This document shows, piece by piece, positions 32,628 to 43,100 of a stretch of 64,000 nucleotides of DNA (its first letter is position 1; each line of letters opens with the position of its first letter). Both the position numbers and the translations under genes were made by a program. The stretch lies in NCBI GenBank assembly GCA_029237695.1, contig CM055269.1, positions 35,325,175 to 35,389,174 on the forward strand, written 5' to 3'. The notes beneath the pieces are model-generated. The model was given only the letters and a program-made list of their open reading frames with translations. It was not told where the DNA came from and made no database searches. This DNA comes from Conchocele bisecta (lineage: Eukaryota > Mollusca > Bivalvia > Lucinida > Thyasiridae).

Positions 32628-34059
32628 ATGGATACCAAAGCATTTAGCTTTAATTCTAATGCAAAGTACGCGGTCGGAGGTAAATACAAGCAAAAAGACG
32701 TTGTTAACCGCCTTGTACACCCAACCGTAACGGTTAGACCAGACAGTGGCTTTGCCACCAATTTCCCTAACATCTTTGAACAATATAGGCTGCCCAAGAT
32801 TACTACGATGGAGGCGGTAAACTGGTGGAAAGCAACACTGGTGCAGTTTTGGCAGAACCAAATCAATTTCGCTGTATGGTGCGCAACAGCCGGGTGCGGA
32901 GTTTCACATAAAGACCATCTAACATCCAAGAATGTCATGCTCCGAAGTGTCTACAACTTTCACGCGTATTATACTATTAGGAGGATTCTCAAAGAACTAG
33001 GTATTTCACTACCTAAAGACGACGCCTGGGATCCCATTTCCAACGCATACGACCGTATGGCGTTTGAAAGACTGTGTAACGAATTTAACGTTTCAAAAGA
33101 CGCGGACTGGAGACAGAAAGCATTTCCTACCAGCAGCGGCCTCGGGAGTTTCTCATTCGGGGCCAGTCCGGAATTGGACGCAGACTGATTTTAGACACGA
33201 TCACTCCGGTGACCACATCGTCAGTCGGAACGCCGGGCCGGGAATTTTGGACCCCGCGACTATGACTTTCGGGCCGAAGTGTCTGGAGGTCGGCACTGCG
33301 GCGTGTTTTCTTGTAAAATGTTACCTCCGAAACGGGCTCACGTAGATTACATACAGCAGGCTGCTGAGGTTCAGAACGCGTGGGGTACATTTACGTTAGA
33401 TAAGGGTCTAGGGTTCACGCAGGCCGGGGTTACTCGCGTCAACGACTCCATTCGCACGTACGTCTGGGCCATCCTCGGCACACAGAAGCAAACTCGCAGT
33501 TCTATACTGGGCACGGGAACGGCGTTTGATGCACAAAAACAATTCTTGGCACTTGTAGAGGACGCCATCTCAGCTAGGGTGAATCTGGAGAAGGCGATCC
33601 AGAATTATCAAGACGTTTTGCAGAATGCCCAGCACCCCACGGTAGGACTATGTATTTGGAATAGGTCTTTATATGGCGCCGAGCAATATGATACTACGAG
33701 ACGACCCAGTTGACGGTTACAATAATCAGATCGTAATCGCCACCGCCAATCAAAAAATCGGCCACAACGGTAACGTGAACACGGATATCATCAAGCGCAC
33801 CCCCAACATGATCGGGCGCGGAGTTGTAAATTCAAATAAATTTGAAAAAGATTTCATAAAACGCCCAAAACACAAAACGGATACACCTCCCTCAACACAA
33901 TCGAACCCAGTACCCCCAATTCGTAAATTGGATGCACCATCGAGTTCCATCAACAATGTTGAAACACCAATCGAGATTGGAAGCACAACACACGAGGAGG
34001 AGAAATTAGGGCTCGTCGTCGCCCTCGTGGCGATCGGACTATTTACGCTTTGGTTTTAG
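32628..34059 (+). pseudogene. Large late protein with C-terminal membrane anchor
   Basis: Three successive frames give one protein of about 470 residues: 32628-33188, a garbled stretch about 33,190-33,310, 33279-about 33,650, and 33673-34059. The first part is globular with WWKATLVQFWQNQINFAVWC and RSVYNFHAYYTIRRIL. The middle has FTLDKGLGFTQAGVTRVNDS, IRTYVWAILGTQKQTRSSIL and a helical FDAQKQFLALVEDAISARVN. The end has a Pro/Ser linker and a terminal hydrophobic span (LGLVVALVAIGLFTLWF). I know this protein type only as a conserved companion of capsid and ATPase genes in invertebrate Polinton-like elements; its role, perhaps minor capsid or membrane-associated virion protein, is inference. 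At least three frameshifts break it. It converges on the gene ending at 34039 with a 21-bp overlap. Confidence 0.6.
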
Positions 34060-35336
34060 GAACTCTCTGGCGAAGAATAGTAGGAGACCGGCGATTGCCA
34101 CGATTAAAGCCCAGGTATTTTTGGCTAGCCATCCGGCCGTTTTTGATAATATAGATAGCAAGTAAGAAACGATACTTCCGATCAGTCCAGGTAGTGCGGC
34201 AGCCGCCTTTTCGGCTAGTTTAGCCAGGAGACTGGCGAGGGCTTTTAGTTGTTTTTTTACCCACTCCTTGGCTCCACCGGATGGCGCGGGTGGTGGTGTG
34301 GGTGCTGGCGCGGGTGGTGGCGCCGCACCACCAGTGAAAGCTAGAACTATGGTTGATATAGTCATGCTGATAGCAACGAGAATGCTTGCTATCGTGATGC
34401 CCTGTTCTCTGAACAGAGTGCGAAGACGCTCACCGAGTGTCGTCTCCTCGTGCAGAACCCTCGAGATTGTTTCGCGGATCCGACTTATTTGGGTGCGGAG
34501 AGCCTCACGGTTAGTCGAGGCGGCCTCCAAACGAGCTTCTCTTTGATCCCGCAACGACCGCAGGCGTTCGGTGATCCGCTCGGTAGATTCTCTATCGCCA
34601 CCAGCTTCCTCCAGTTTGCTTTCTTCTAGCGCGATATGTTCATCCAGCGACGAGAGTTTGGCGAGGTTAAGGACCAGTTCGCCCCGGACCGTTTGCATAA
34701 CCTTATCGAGGCCCCGGAGTTCGCGAAGAGGTAACGGTGGATCATCGTTGAGTATTTCGTTTTCGCTGAACGTGGTATCCATCGTGTTAATAGCGTTGGT
34801 GGCTACTCGAGGGACCTCGCTGAGCTCGACCGTTTCTATCGCGGAGGCCGTTTTCGCCATCGTTTCGTCGGTAGACTGTAGGGCCTCTACAGCGCGGGGC
34901 GGCATAATTGATTTACCCCTCTTCCAATCTGGGAATCCGAGTTCGTTCCTTATGAGTTGGCCACCGCCCGGGTTTCCTGCAATGGTGCTCAGTGCTATAG
35001 GTTTACCTGTCATCGTGTTGACGATCGGGAGATTTGATGCTGCTTTAGTCGCAATCTACCTTTCAGATCAAATTCGAACTTGGAGTAGTCGCGACCGACA
35101 GATGGGACCAGACCTTTTTCTGACAAACTGTTGTAGTTTACAGCTCCCTCGAGTAATTCCCGACTTTGACTAGTAGTAGCGCCACCTAATTCCCCCGATT
35201 GGATTGGAACTGGAGTATCTATGAAGGTCGAATCGCTATAGTTATCGATGTCACCATCTATGTCATAATCATCCTCATCCTCATCGACGTAATCGTCTCT
35301 GCCGATTTCATTCGTGTCAATATCGTAATCAGTCAT
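34039..35336 (-). pseudogene. Coiled-coil, twice membrane-spanning late protein
   Basis: Two minus frames, 35336-35010 and 35013-34039, read as one ~430-residue protein with a single frameshift between about 35,015 and 35,045. The N-terminus is very acidic (YVDEDEDDYDIDGDIDNYSD). A conserved-looking STIAGNPGGGQLIRNELGF segment follows, then a coiled coil (residues ~100-200 of the second frame; LEEAGGDRESTERITERLRS). Next come a membrane span (SILVAISMTISTIVLAFTGG), a Pro/Ala linker, an amphipathic Lys/Ala helix region and a second span (WALIVAIAGLLLFFAREFL) with a basic tail. This looks like a virion membrane or membrane-active protein. The alternative, that the two frames are separate genes overlapping by 4 bases, is less likely because each is open only on its own side of the junction. 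Confidence 0.6.
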
Positions 35337-35405
35337 CTAATTTTCTTAAAATTAATTATGTATTAAAGACAAAACCATACGGGTTTAATATAGTTTCACT
35401 AAATT
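35337..35405 (+). promoter_or_regulatory. AT-rich bidirectional promoter gap
   Basis: 69 bp between the start of the minus-strand coiled-coil gene and the capsid gene. It contains TCTTAAAATTAATTATG, the AATTAATTTTA word (here inverted) found at other gene junctions of the island. Confidence 0.45.
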
Positions 35406-36696
35406 ATGTCTTCGAGTCAATACGGTCGCAAACTCAATCCATACCGCAGACTGCGTGAGCCCCTCGGGGCAAAAGGCGTGAGACAGAGTGTCGTTATTAC
35501 GAACAACCCATCGACGATCGACCAGAACCAGCAGCTCTTGGTCCGCTTCCCCAACCTCGGAGCTAACGACGTCATTGTGCCGGGGACTGTTCGCCTCGCT
35601 TTCACTATTTCGCTGACGTCGACGGACGAGAACCGAACCGTCGTTCAGAACCTGGGTCGCGCCATAGTCAAGAAGACCATGATAAAGATTTCTGGTAATG
35701 AGGTGATGTCGATCGATGACAGCGACGTCTACCATTGTTATCAGGACCTATGGATGACGACGCAAGAGCGCGAAAACGCTGTCTATCAGGATATTGTCAC
35801 CAGCAAAAATAAGAACGTAACCAAACTTAGAATCGGGTCTACTAACAAGGCAGATAACAACGCGAGTGACAATGCGGTCGCGGGCGCTTACGGCAACCTC
35901 TTCTACATCCCGCTCGACTTTGAGTTGCTGGAGAGTCACATGCCCTACTATCAGAGCGCTTTGGCTGACCGCCTCGAATACGAACTAACGTTCAACGACT
36001 ACGGCCGAGTTCTCATAGCAACCGACATGTTATCGACGTATACGATCGATAATGTTTCGCGGAGTCGACATGTCACGATGCGAACTCGCGCGATTGATCA
36101 GAACCCAGTACGCCGGGCGCGTTGCCATACTTTACGACCGAGTTCTTCGCCATCGCAAGATGACGAAAGACAAAGGCGACACATTGTGGAATATTAATGT
36201 CAACGTACCCGCCCGCTCGATGAAAGGTATACTGATGTTGTTCGACGATGCTCGGTTCGCGTTCGGTGCTAGAAAAACCGACAAATTACATAACCCCAAA
36301 ATCACGAAGGTAGAGGTGACGATCGAGGGAGTACCCAATCAACTCTACAGCGCGGGTCTTCGCGCGCACCAGCAGTTGGACGAAGTAAGAAAGCAGTTTG
36401 CTGCCGGCTCTAAGCGCTCTCCGGAGGTTGCAGCGGTTACCAAAGACCTGCATCTCTCGGCCGTCTCCCTCGCGGAGTTCCTGAATACCAAATACGCGTT
36501 ATGGCTAGACATGCGAGCCAGCGACGACGACCAAATACACGGCAGCGGACGCCAAGTTGAGAACGCTAGCGAGGGTGTGACGATCCAGATAACCAAAGAG
36601 GCGGACGGACCCGGGCCATTGAACGTGTACTTATATATAATTACAGACGCACAACTCAACATCGAAGATGGTCGATACGTCTCAGCACTCTACTGA
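35406..36696 (+). pseudogene. Candidate major capsid protein (double jelly-roll)
   Basis: Two frames, 35406 to about 36,060 and about 36,060-36696, form a ~430-residue protein interrupted by one frameshift. It begins MSSSQYGRKLNPYRRLREPL, with VIVPGTVRLAFTISLTSTDE, VVQNLGRAIVKKTMIKISGN, FYIPLDFELLESHMPYYQSA and LEYELTFNDYGRVL. After the break come GDTLWNINVNVPARSMKGIL and NPKITKVEVTIEGVPNQLYS, ending YLYIITDAQLNIEDGRYVSA. Alternating beta strands with long polar loops and a size near 430 fit the double jelly-roll capsid proteins of Polintons and adintoviruses. Position immediately before the packaging ATPase, with a 29-bp overlap, also fits. Assignment is by recollection of the family and order, not by search. 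The second half is as well kept as the first, so the frameshift is recent or an assembly error. Confidence 0.65.
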
Positions 36697-37332
36697 TTTA
36701 ATTAATTTTAAGAAAATTAGCAATCAATACCAATTCACGATTGGAGATGCTCACTCTGCCATAATATGTGGGCAGACAGGATGTGGAAAAACGGTTTTCA
36801 TCCTCGACTTGCTCGAGGGCTCCTACCGCGATGCCTTTCGTCACATTGTGATCCTGTGTCCCACTGTGCGGCACAACGATACTTATCAGCGGCGCCCGTG
36901 GATATGGACGACCCTGAGGTATACGTTATTGACCCCGGTGATAGGCTTCACGATTGGTTGCGTGGTTTATACCAAAGATTCCAGGGTGAGCCCACCCTAT
37001 ACGTGATTGACGATTGCTCGGCCAAGGCGGCGATGACCAAAAAGAAGGACATGCTCTCCGAGCTCGCATTTTCTGGCCGCCATGCTAGGCAAAGCGTATG
37101 GATATCCACTCAAAAGTACAACGCCGTCCTCAAGGATCTGCGCGAGCAAACGAAATGGGTCGCCCTCTTTCACTGCAAGGACCGAGACTCATTCGATGAC
37201 TGTCTTCGAGAGAATGACGTTATCCCAACGCGCGAGGAGCGCCTGGAGGTTCGACAGATGCTTTCGGAAACTAAACACGCCAAGCTTTTGCTAAAGACTG
37301 ATCAACCAACTGCTTATGAAGTTATCAATTAA
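36668..37332 (+). pseudogene. Packaging ATPase (FtsK/HerA, A32-like), one frameshift
   Basis: The frame at 36668 has FTIGDAHSAIICGQTGCGKT, whose GQTGCGKT is the P-loop (residues 35-42). It leaves the correct phase near 36,905. The frame ending at 37332 continues with YVIDPGDRLHDWLRGLYQRF, the Walker B strand TLYVIDDCSA, and FSGRHARQSVWISTQKYNAV. Total ~220 residues, the normal size for the genome-packaging ATPases of Polinton-type viruses. It would pump DNA into the preformed capsid. Because TTTAATTAATTTTAAG lies at 36705-36720, inside the apparent N-terminus, the true start may be just after it rather than at 36668. It follows the capsid gene, as in related elements. Confidence 0.8.
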
Positions 37333-37383
37333 TTAATAATTAATTAGCAATTACTTAACGCTCGTTTAGTAACTGCCGAGTAA

Positions 37384-37510
37384 ATGCTTAACAATGCTTA
37401 GCAATTGCTGAACAATGCTGAACAAATGCTGAACAATGCTGAACAAATGCTTAACAAATGTTGAACAAATGCTGAACAATGGTTAACAATGTTAACACTG
37501 TTAACAATTT
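37384..37510. repeat. AATGCTGAACA minisatellite
   Basis: About ten imperfect copies of an 10-11-base word (AATGCTGAACA, AATGCTTAACA, AATGTTGAACA) fill the gap after the ATPase gene. The last copies degrade into ATGTTAACACTGTTAACA palindromes. Confidence 0.9.
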
Positions 37511-37636
37511 GGTGCTCCGCTGCGAGCTTTGTTGCGAGCATAATGGTGATCATAAGTATCGGGTGGTGCGCTTGGCAATATGTTAAAGTGATGAGACTTG
37601 TTAGAACTAGTTAAAATTAATTTTTAAGGAAAAATA
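37511..37636 (+). promoter_or_regulatory. Upstream gap with AATTAATTTT word
   Basis: GTTAAAATTAATTTTTAAGG (37611-37630) lies just before ATG 37637, as similar words do before other genes of the island. Confidence 0.4.
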
Positions 37637-38302
37637 ATGGAACTGCGACAAACTTCTCGATCAGCTAATAGAAGAAACCTCAACTCCGACTGCCAACACC
37701 CTGAAAGATAATCATCCGACAGAGCAATCGGAATCTACTCCAACGGCGGTTGGTATTGGGTTGAGTGCAACGACTCCAAATGAAAATGAAAATGCGGCGC
37801 GACGTGAGCGGCTAGCTGCGCTGGTTGCTGGGGACAATCGGAGCATTATCTCGGTAGGCGTCTCTCAGTTTTTCAGGTGGATAAGATGTCAGATGCGGAG
37901 ATCGATAAAATGTATGCGCGATACGAATCTAGGTTAGGTGCGGAGATGACAAAAACTCTCGGATCGGCGGCTATTCATTTGTACGCAACCGCCGTTAGTA
38001 TACTTCTCCCTATACCAAACACCGCGGTATTGATTGACGATCTAGAGACTGACCCTTTTATAGGTCACACTCTTAGAACAGCCTGCTGCTCAATTTATCA
38101 CAAGTTTGGAATGTACTTAGCTCCGCTGACAACCGCGTTGACCACGGGTAAACACTGTCAATTTGGACATATATGCCCACGAACTATAAGCCCTAATATT
38201 AATATCATAAATGATGACACAAGACACACCCGCGAGAGTGACGGAGTTGAACCCGATTGCTCCAACCCAATCGAACCCGAGTGTTACTCCGCCACTGGAT
38301 GA
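37637..38302 (+). pseudogene. Conserved late protein of unknown role, frameshifted
   Basis: ATG 37637 leads into a frame that shifts within about 15 codons to one reading LLDQLIEETSTPTANTLKDN, a Thr/Asn-rich disordered part. A second shift near 37,860-37,875 leads to KMSDAEIDKMYARYESRLGA and a globular, mildly hydrophobic domain (SAAIHLYATAVSILLPIPNT, YLAPLTTALTTGKHCQF). The total is ~215 residues. The YARYESRLGA...LAPLTTALTT part looks well constrained. I have seen this protein type only as a companion gene of such elements and cannot name a function. It overlaps the next gene by 92 bases in another frame. Confidence 0.5.
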
Positions 38303-38723
38303 CATACCGCATATAAAAAATCCCAAAAGACAGGCAGCTGGGCGGGCGGCGGCTGCCACCCGAAAAGTTAAACAAGATAAAATACTCGCCGAGCTTCGAG
38401 AGGCTAAACAGTCGCTGCAATCGGGGACGGAGACAGCAAAACATCTGAAGACAGAGTTGAGTACAACAACACCCCAATTCACGGAATTGGAAGCACACTC
38501 AACACCCAATCGAGGTTGGGCGAATCCGATTGAACCCAAATTCGTGAATTGGAGTTGGGTTGTTGGTGGTGGTCTGGCAGTTGTTGGTGCCCTGTGCGTG
38601 TGGAAATACCCCCTATTATCGAAAAAACAACCAGCCAGTGTTCAGAAGAAAGTTACGAAACACCAATCGCGATTGGCTGCGCCCCATTTAAACATTGATC
38701 GCGACCCCTTTTATATGCAATAA
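38211..38723 (+). CDS. Basic single-pass membrane protein
   Basis: 170 residues, intact. There is a Pro/Asn-rich N-terminus and a basic helical stretch with PKRQAAGRAAAATRKVKQDK (residues ~37-57), then a polar spacer. One clear membrane span follows (SWVVGGGLAVVGALCVWKYP, ~115-134), then a basic tail ending DPFYMQ. It is one of the few unbroken frames of the island. A basic, DNA- or capsid-binding head plus a membrane anchor suggests a virion or assembly protein (inference). It is followed after 5 bp by the next small gene, so the two are probably co-transcribed. Confidence 0.6.
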   Translation: MMTQDTPARVTELNPIAPTQSNPSVTPPLDDIPHIKNPKRQAAGRAAAATRKVKQDKILAELREAKQSLQSGTETAKHLKTELSTTTPQFTELEAHSTPNRGWANPIEPKFVNWSWVVGGGLAVVGALCVWKYPLLSKKQPASVQKKVTKHQSRLAAPHLNIDRDPFYMQ

Positions 38724-38728
38724 TTATA

Positions 38729-38983
38729 ATGGCTGAACAAGATGATCAATTGTTAGTGAATGCGCTTTATCACGCCGTGGTGATATCGGGTTTCAGTATC
38801 GGATATGCTCGACTATCAAAGATGGCCCTAGGAGGATCCGCTCCCAAATTGGACTTTACTGTGAGAGACGTAGGGCTCGCGACCTTAGATGTAGCGGCCG
38901 CAGTTTGGACCCGAGATTATCTAGTTAAAGCTGGAATTCTACCAGTTAATATATGGAAAAATAAATGGCTTCAATCGCAGTAA
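38729..38983 (+). CDS. Small hydrophobic protein
   Basis: 84 residues, intact. Two moderately hydrophobic segments (NALYHAVVISGFSIGYARLS, ~10-30; VGLATLDVAAAVWTRDYLVK, ~47-66) could sit in a membrane. Conserved-looking small late protein of unknown function. It overlaps the following frame by 19 bases, a coupling typical of compact viral operon-like blocks. Confidence 0.55.
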   Translation: MAEQDDQLLVNALYHAVVISGFSIGYARLSKMALGGSAPKLDFTVRDVGLATLDVAAAVWTRDYLVKAGILPVNIWKNKWLQSQ

Positions 38984-39183
38984 TAGTAAGTGGTGCGCTT
39001 GTAAACGCATTGGCGTTCAGCGGTAGCAACTTTCTATTCTCTAAAATGAAAAGCTCGGACGTGGATGAGGAGCATAAGCGTCACAATTTAGCTGTAGAAC
39101 AACTCAATAGCGCAAAGGAAGCGTGGTCGAAAAAACGAACCGCCCATCTGGACTGGGTCAATGAAGAGCTTCGCCGCGAAAAT
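38965..39183 (+). pseudogene. Late protein, 3' end lost
   Basis: Begins MASIAVIVSGALVNALAFSG, a hydrophobic N-terminus (signal-anchor-like), then a charged helix (DEEHKRHNLAVEQLNSAKEA, WSKKRTAHLDWVNEELRREN). Sense ends at about codon 73. The frame remains open to 39423, but beyond about 39,183 that DNA encodes the integrase in another phase, so the C-terminus and the integrase start have been deleted together. Confidence 0.55.
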
Positions 39184-40120
39184 CACGCGGCTACTGGAAG
39201 GGACTCGCGGCCATCAAGAACCTCGCGGCGGCGACCAAGGTTTCAGAAAACACTGTCAAGGAATGGCTCAAGAAGCAGGCCATCTGGCAGATCTATTTAC
39301 CCGCGCCTCACAATATTCCGCGCACGAAATTCGACGTGCCGGTACCGAACCAAGTTCACCAAGCGGATCTCCTGTTTCTCCCTCACGATCGCGTCGGTCG
39401 CAAGACGTACAAGTACGCACTGACAATCGTTGACGTAGCGAGTCGTTATAAGGGGGCTGAGCCGTTGGCCACTAAAGAGTCTAGGAGGTGGCCGAGGCTC
39501 TCTCCCGAATATATAAGAGGAGAGTCCTCTCAAAGGCCGAATCTTCTCCAGGTCGATCCCGGCCGCGAGTTCATGGGCGCGGTCTCTCATCTATTGTCTA
39601 AGCACGACGTTTCTGTCAGACGCGGCCGCGTCAACATCCACCGGGACCAGGGGATCGTGGAGCGCTTCAATCGAACCCTGGCTGAGAGACTGTTCGGACA
39701 CCAATACGCTAAAGAACTTGTAGACCCTCATTCGCGATCGACCGAGTGGGTGGCCAGACTGCCCGCCGTGGTCTCCGCACTGAACTGAGAGGTGACCAGA
39801 TTGATAGGTAAGAAGCCTGTAGATGCTATCAAGTTTAAAAGGGTGACGAGCAAGCCCTCTGCCGTCTCACGCGGGCGACCCGTTGGTTTAGAGGAGCAAC
39901 GGCTTCAATCGGATATTGACGTCCGGTACCTCTATCAACCGGGAGAGCTCGAAGGTGGCAGCCGCCGCGAGACTGATCCCGTGTGGTCTCTCAATGTATA
40001 TCATCTAGATCGATCTATTACCAAGCCCGATGAGCCCGTGCTCTACTATTTGGATGATGGGCCATCTAGAGGGTTTGTTCGCGAAGAACTTCTTGCGGTG
40101 CCTTCTGACACCCAGCTACC
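39184..40120 (+). pseudogene. Retroviral-type integrase (DDE), Polinton class
   Basis: In phase with 39336, the protein starts abruptly with YWKGLAAIKNLAAATKVSEN, a helix-turn-helix-like N-terminal part. The catalytic core follows, with aspartates in VHQADLLFLPHD (codon 39366) and LLQVDPGREF (codon 39555) and a glutamate in GIVERFNRTL (codon 39660). The last two are 34 residues apart, close to the D,D-35-E spacing. The C-terminal part (SDIDVRYLYQPGELEGG ... SLNVYHLDR) resembles the SH3/chromo-like ends of this class. Lesions are a missing N-terminus (deletion against the upstream gene), an out-of-phase patch at about 39,480-39,540 (a compensating pair of shifts), and an in-frame TGA at 39786-39788. 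Its job would be insertion of the linear element into host DNA. Confidence 0.8.
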
Positions 40121-40150
40121 CTCCTTTTTTCAGAGTTCTTTTTTTTTTAC

Positions 40151-43100
40151 CTATCCTATAGGCTCGGTGTGTAACCCGTCTTCCATCACTCTCCTCTTGT
40201 CGTAGTAAGCCGACAACCCCAACTTTTCCTGCTTGTACGTCTTCATCACCCCGTTAATCATTCGGAATCCCCTGTTCTCCGCCATATCCCTACCCCCTTC
40301 GAGAGCACTCTTATACCTTCCCCAAGTCAGATTGTTAGATCTCTTCGACATCCCCTTGGCCGAGTGCTTAGATTTTCCATCACCACTCACGTAGTAACAC
40401 TTGCTACACAGAGCGATGGCTCTATCCCCTTCGAATTCCAGCTTGAGCAGTCCCGGAGTTCTGTTGCTCCACACGTGCCACGCCAACCACTCGGTCTTCT
40501 CCTTATTAAACTTTCTCTTCATATTCTTTCTCACCACCGCCGCCAGCGTCTTCTCGACAGCGCGAAGTACATGCTGTCAGTGTCCATCTGTATCAGTTCG
40601 AAATCTCCGCGATCCACGTGCTTGTCCAATAAATCGTAGTAGAACTCCAGCATCCGGAGCTTGGCCAACTGGTAGACCGCTATGCCACACTGAAACGGAT
40701 CTGTTGATCACCACTCGAGTCTTCCTGCTCGATATCTCGTAAGCCTCCCCAATCTCCTCCAGGTCTTCGAACCACGCCGACCTCAGTGCCCGATCGACAG
40801 TCTTCTCATCCTTCGTATATGTGGTGTTCAGGTGTCTCTCTTGTGCCTCTATCAGCTTGCCACAACACGCGTTGCCAACCAGTTTGAATATCTCCGCCAA
40901 CACCGCCTTGCTCTTGTCGACGTCCCCCGTCCGTCTAGCAGCGGTGACCTCTTTAACGAACCATTGTTGCAACGGTTTGCCGGGCGTGTAGTCTATCACC
41001 CTATGCACCGCCTTGACGATCAGACCGTGCTCCAGATACCACTTTAGCAGCGGGGAGTATATGATCATCTTCTTGGCGGACATTGTCCCCACGAGCTTTC
41101 TCTGTCCTTCGACTCTTTTCCTCCCGGTCACGGCCAGGTAGTCCTTCATGTGCTGTGGAACCTCGTTCTCATCGACTTCTCGGTTAACGAACAGCGGTGA
41201 CATTTCTGAGAACTTGTCTCTCAACGTTTCCGGGACCTCTATATCCAACTCCGCAAATCCGAACCACTTTTCACTCCTGACCTTCCTCACGAAACGGTCT
41301 ATATACGACTGTCTTTCCGGGTCGTCAAACGTCCATATCTGCTCCTCACCACACGGCATGTCCTTCGACAGAGTAGATAGGTACAGAGCATTGGCATCGT
41401 ACCCCAGCACCGCCTTGCACATCTTCTCCTCCCGACTCCCCACCTGACCCCTGATCGTTGACCTTCCAGCCTCGGCGTATCTGGAGAATACTATGGACGG
41501 ACCACCGACCAATCCCTGCTTCATCATCTCGTAAGTTTCAGACTTCGGTGACCACAGCTCGGGCGTGTCCGCCTTCCCATCGATCGACCCGCGGAGTAGG
41601 TACTGAAGGGAAACACCGGGCAGAGACACAGCATCCTTGAGTATGTCCACGCCTCTTCCACTGTAGAACTCCGTCATTTTAGTCAGAGCCTCCAGGAACG
41701 GTCCTACATCCAAGTCGTTGTAGTGTTGCAACCATTCCTTGAACGTCTTCATCCCTTTTTCTCGGAATACCTTCTTACACTCTTTCCACTCGGACAACGA
41801 CAGAAGGAACTCACCCTTCAACTTCGAGTACCACTCGGGATAGTCTGGCAGCCCCGGATGGTCGAGCTTGTCCGCGCTATCGAATCACTCGTACGGAAAG
41901 TGAGACTTTACCGTTTTATAGTCGTACGCCTTAACCCACCGGTCGTACGTGGTACCGGGTCCCAGATACTGGATGATGTCGAGAAATCTAAAGTCCGGGG
42001 TAAACAGAAACATCGTCGTGCTGGCTCTCTTTCCGACCATCACCTTATTCACGGTGGCCGCCAACTTCTCTACAAAGTACTGCTTGATGAGGTTCATGTC
42101 GTACCTGCTACAGTTGAACCCCACCACCGGGACTTGGTCAATCCAAGAGATAATCTTTGCTTGCTGAGACTTCGATAACATATCTATGTCGGCCGGCAGA
42201 TACTTCTTCCTAACCCCCTCCCTGATTGCATTGCCTCTCATCTGCAGCTCGGTCACGAACTTCTCGACTAGCGTGTCGGGTTCTCGTTCGCATAGGTGTG
42301 TGATCCCTTCATGCATCGTATCCCCCAACGACACCGATATATAGGAACGTGCTCGACCTCGAAGGTCAGGTCTTTGGTGGGTCGCGTGGTTTTTGACTTG
42401 TCGAGATACGCCTCGAAGTCGTAGACTATCTGGTGGGGGTACAGAGTCGTCTCCTCCTCGCGTGGCGATTGTGGATAGTCGGTATTCACCTCATTCAACC
42501 ACTCGCATTCCCACATCACCACCAGCTCGTAACCCGTCTTCCTTATCCTGGCGTCTTGAATTTTCGTCCTCTTGTACAGCGATCTCGCGTTACCTCTCAT
42601 GCAATGACTCGGACACCCGTGCCAGTAGCATCCGTGAAACTGAAACACGGTATCGGTCTCTTGACAGTAACAGTCGACCGGATCACCGACCACCCATCTC
42701 TCACCACCGTGACCGCAGTCGGCGTGATGTATGTGCTTTCCCACCCTCTCCTCTTCTCTGCTCAACCATTGAATCGACCTCACACTCGCTGACCCCTTAG
42801 GATAGAACGCCTTCTCGTAGGCCGACTGTGGTCTCTCTACCCTCTTACCTGGACATGTCACCACGGTCTTCCCACCCATGCAGGTGGTCGCGTGCCTGTG
42901 TATGTTACACAACTTTGTGAACCGTTGTTGACATCCGGTGCACCCGTACTCGTTCGTCATCTTGCGGAGATTCGTTATGAGGAACGAGTGACCTCCAAAC
43001 ATTCCAATCGTCATTGTCTTCCCCCAACCACGTCGTAATTTGCCGGAACCTTCATGAGGTACCACACTCCATCGGCGGTGGGCTCGTAAACGCGAATACC

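Noticed and set aside
34268..35173. Plus-strand frames of 92 and 200 codons
   Set aside because: Shadows of the minus-strand coiled-coil membrane protein, which has far better amino-acid character.
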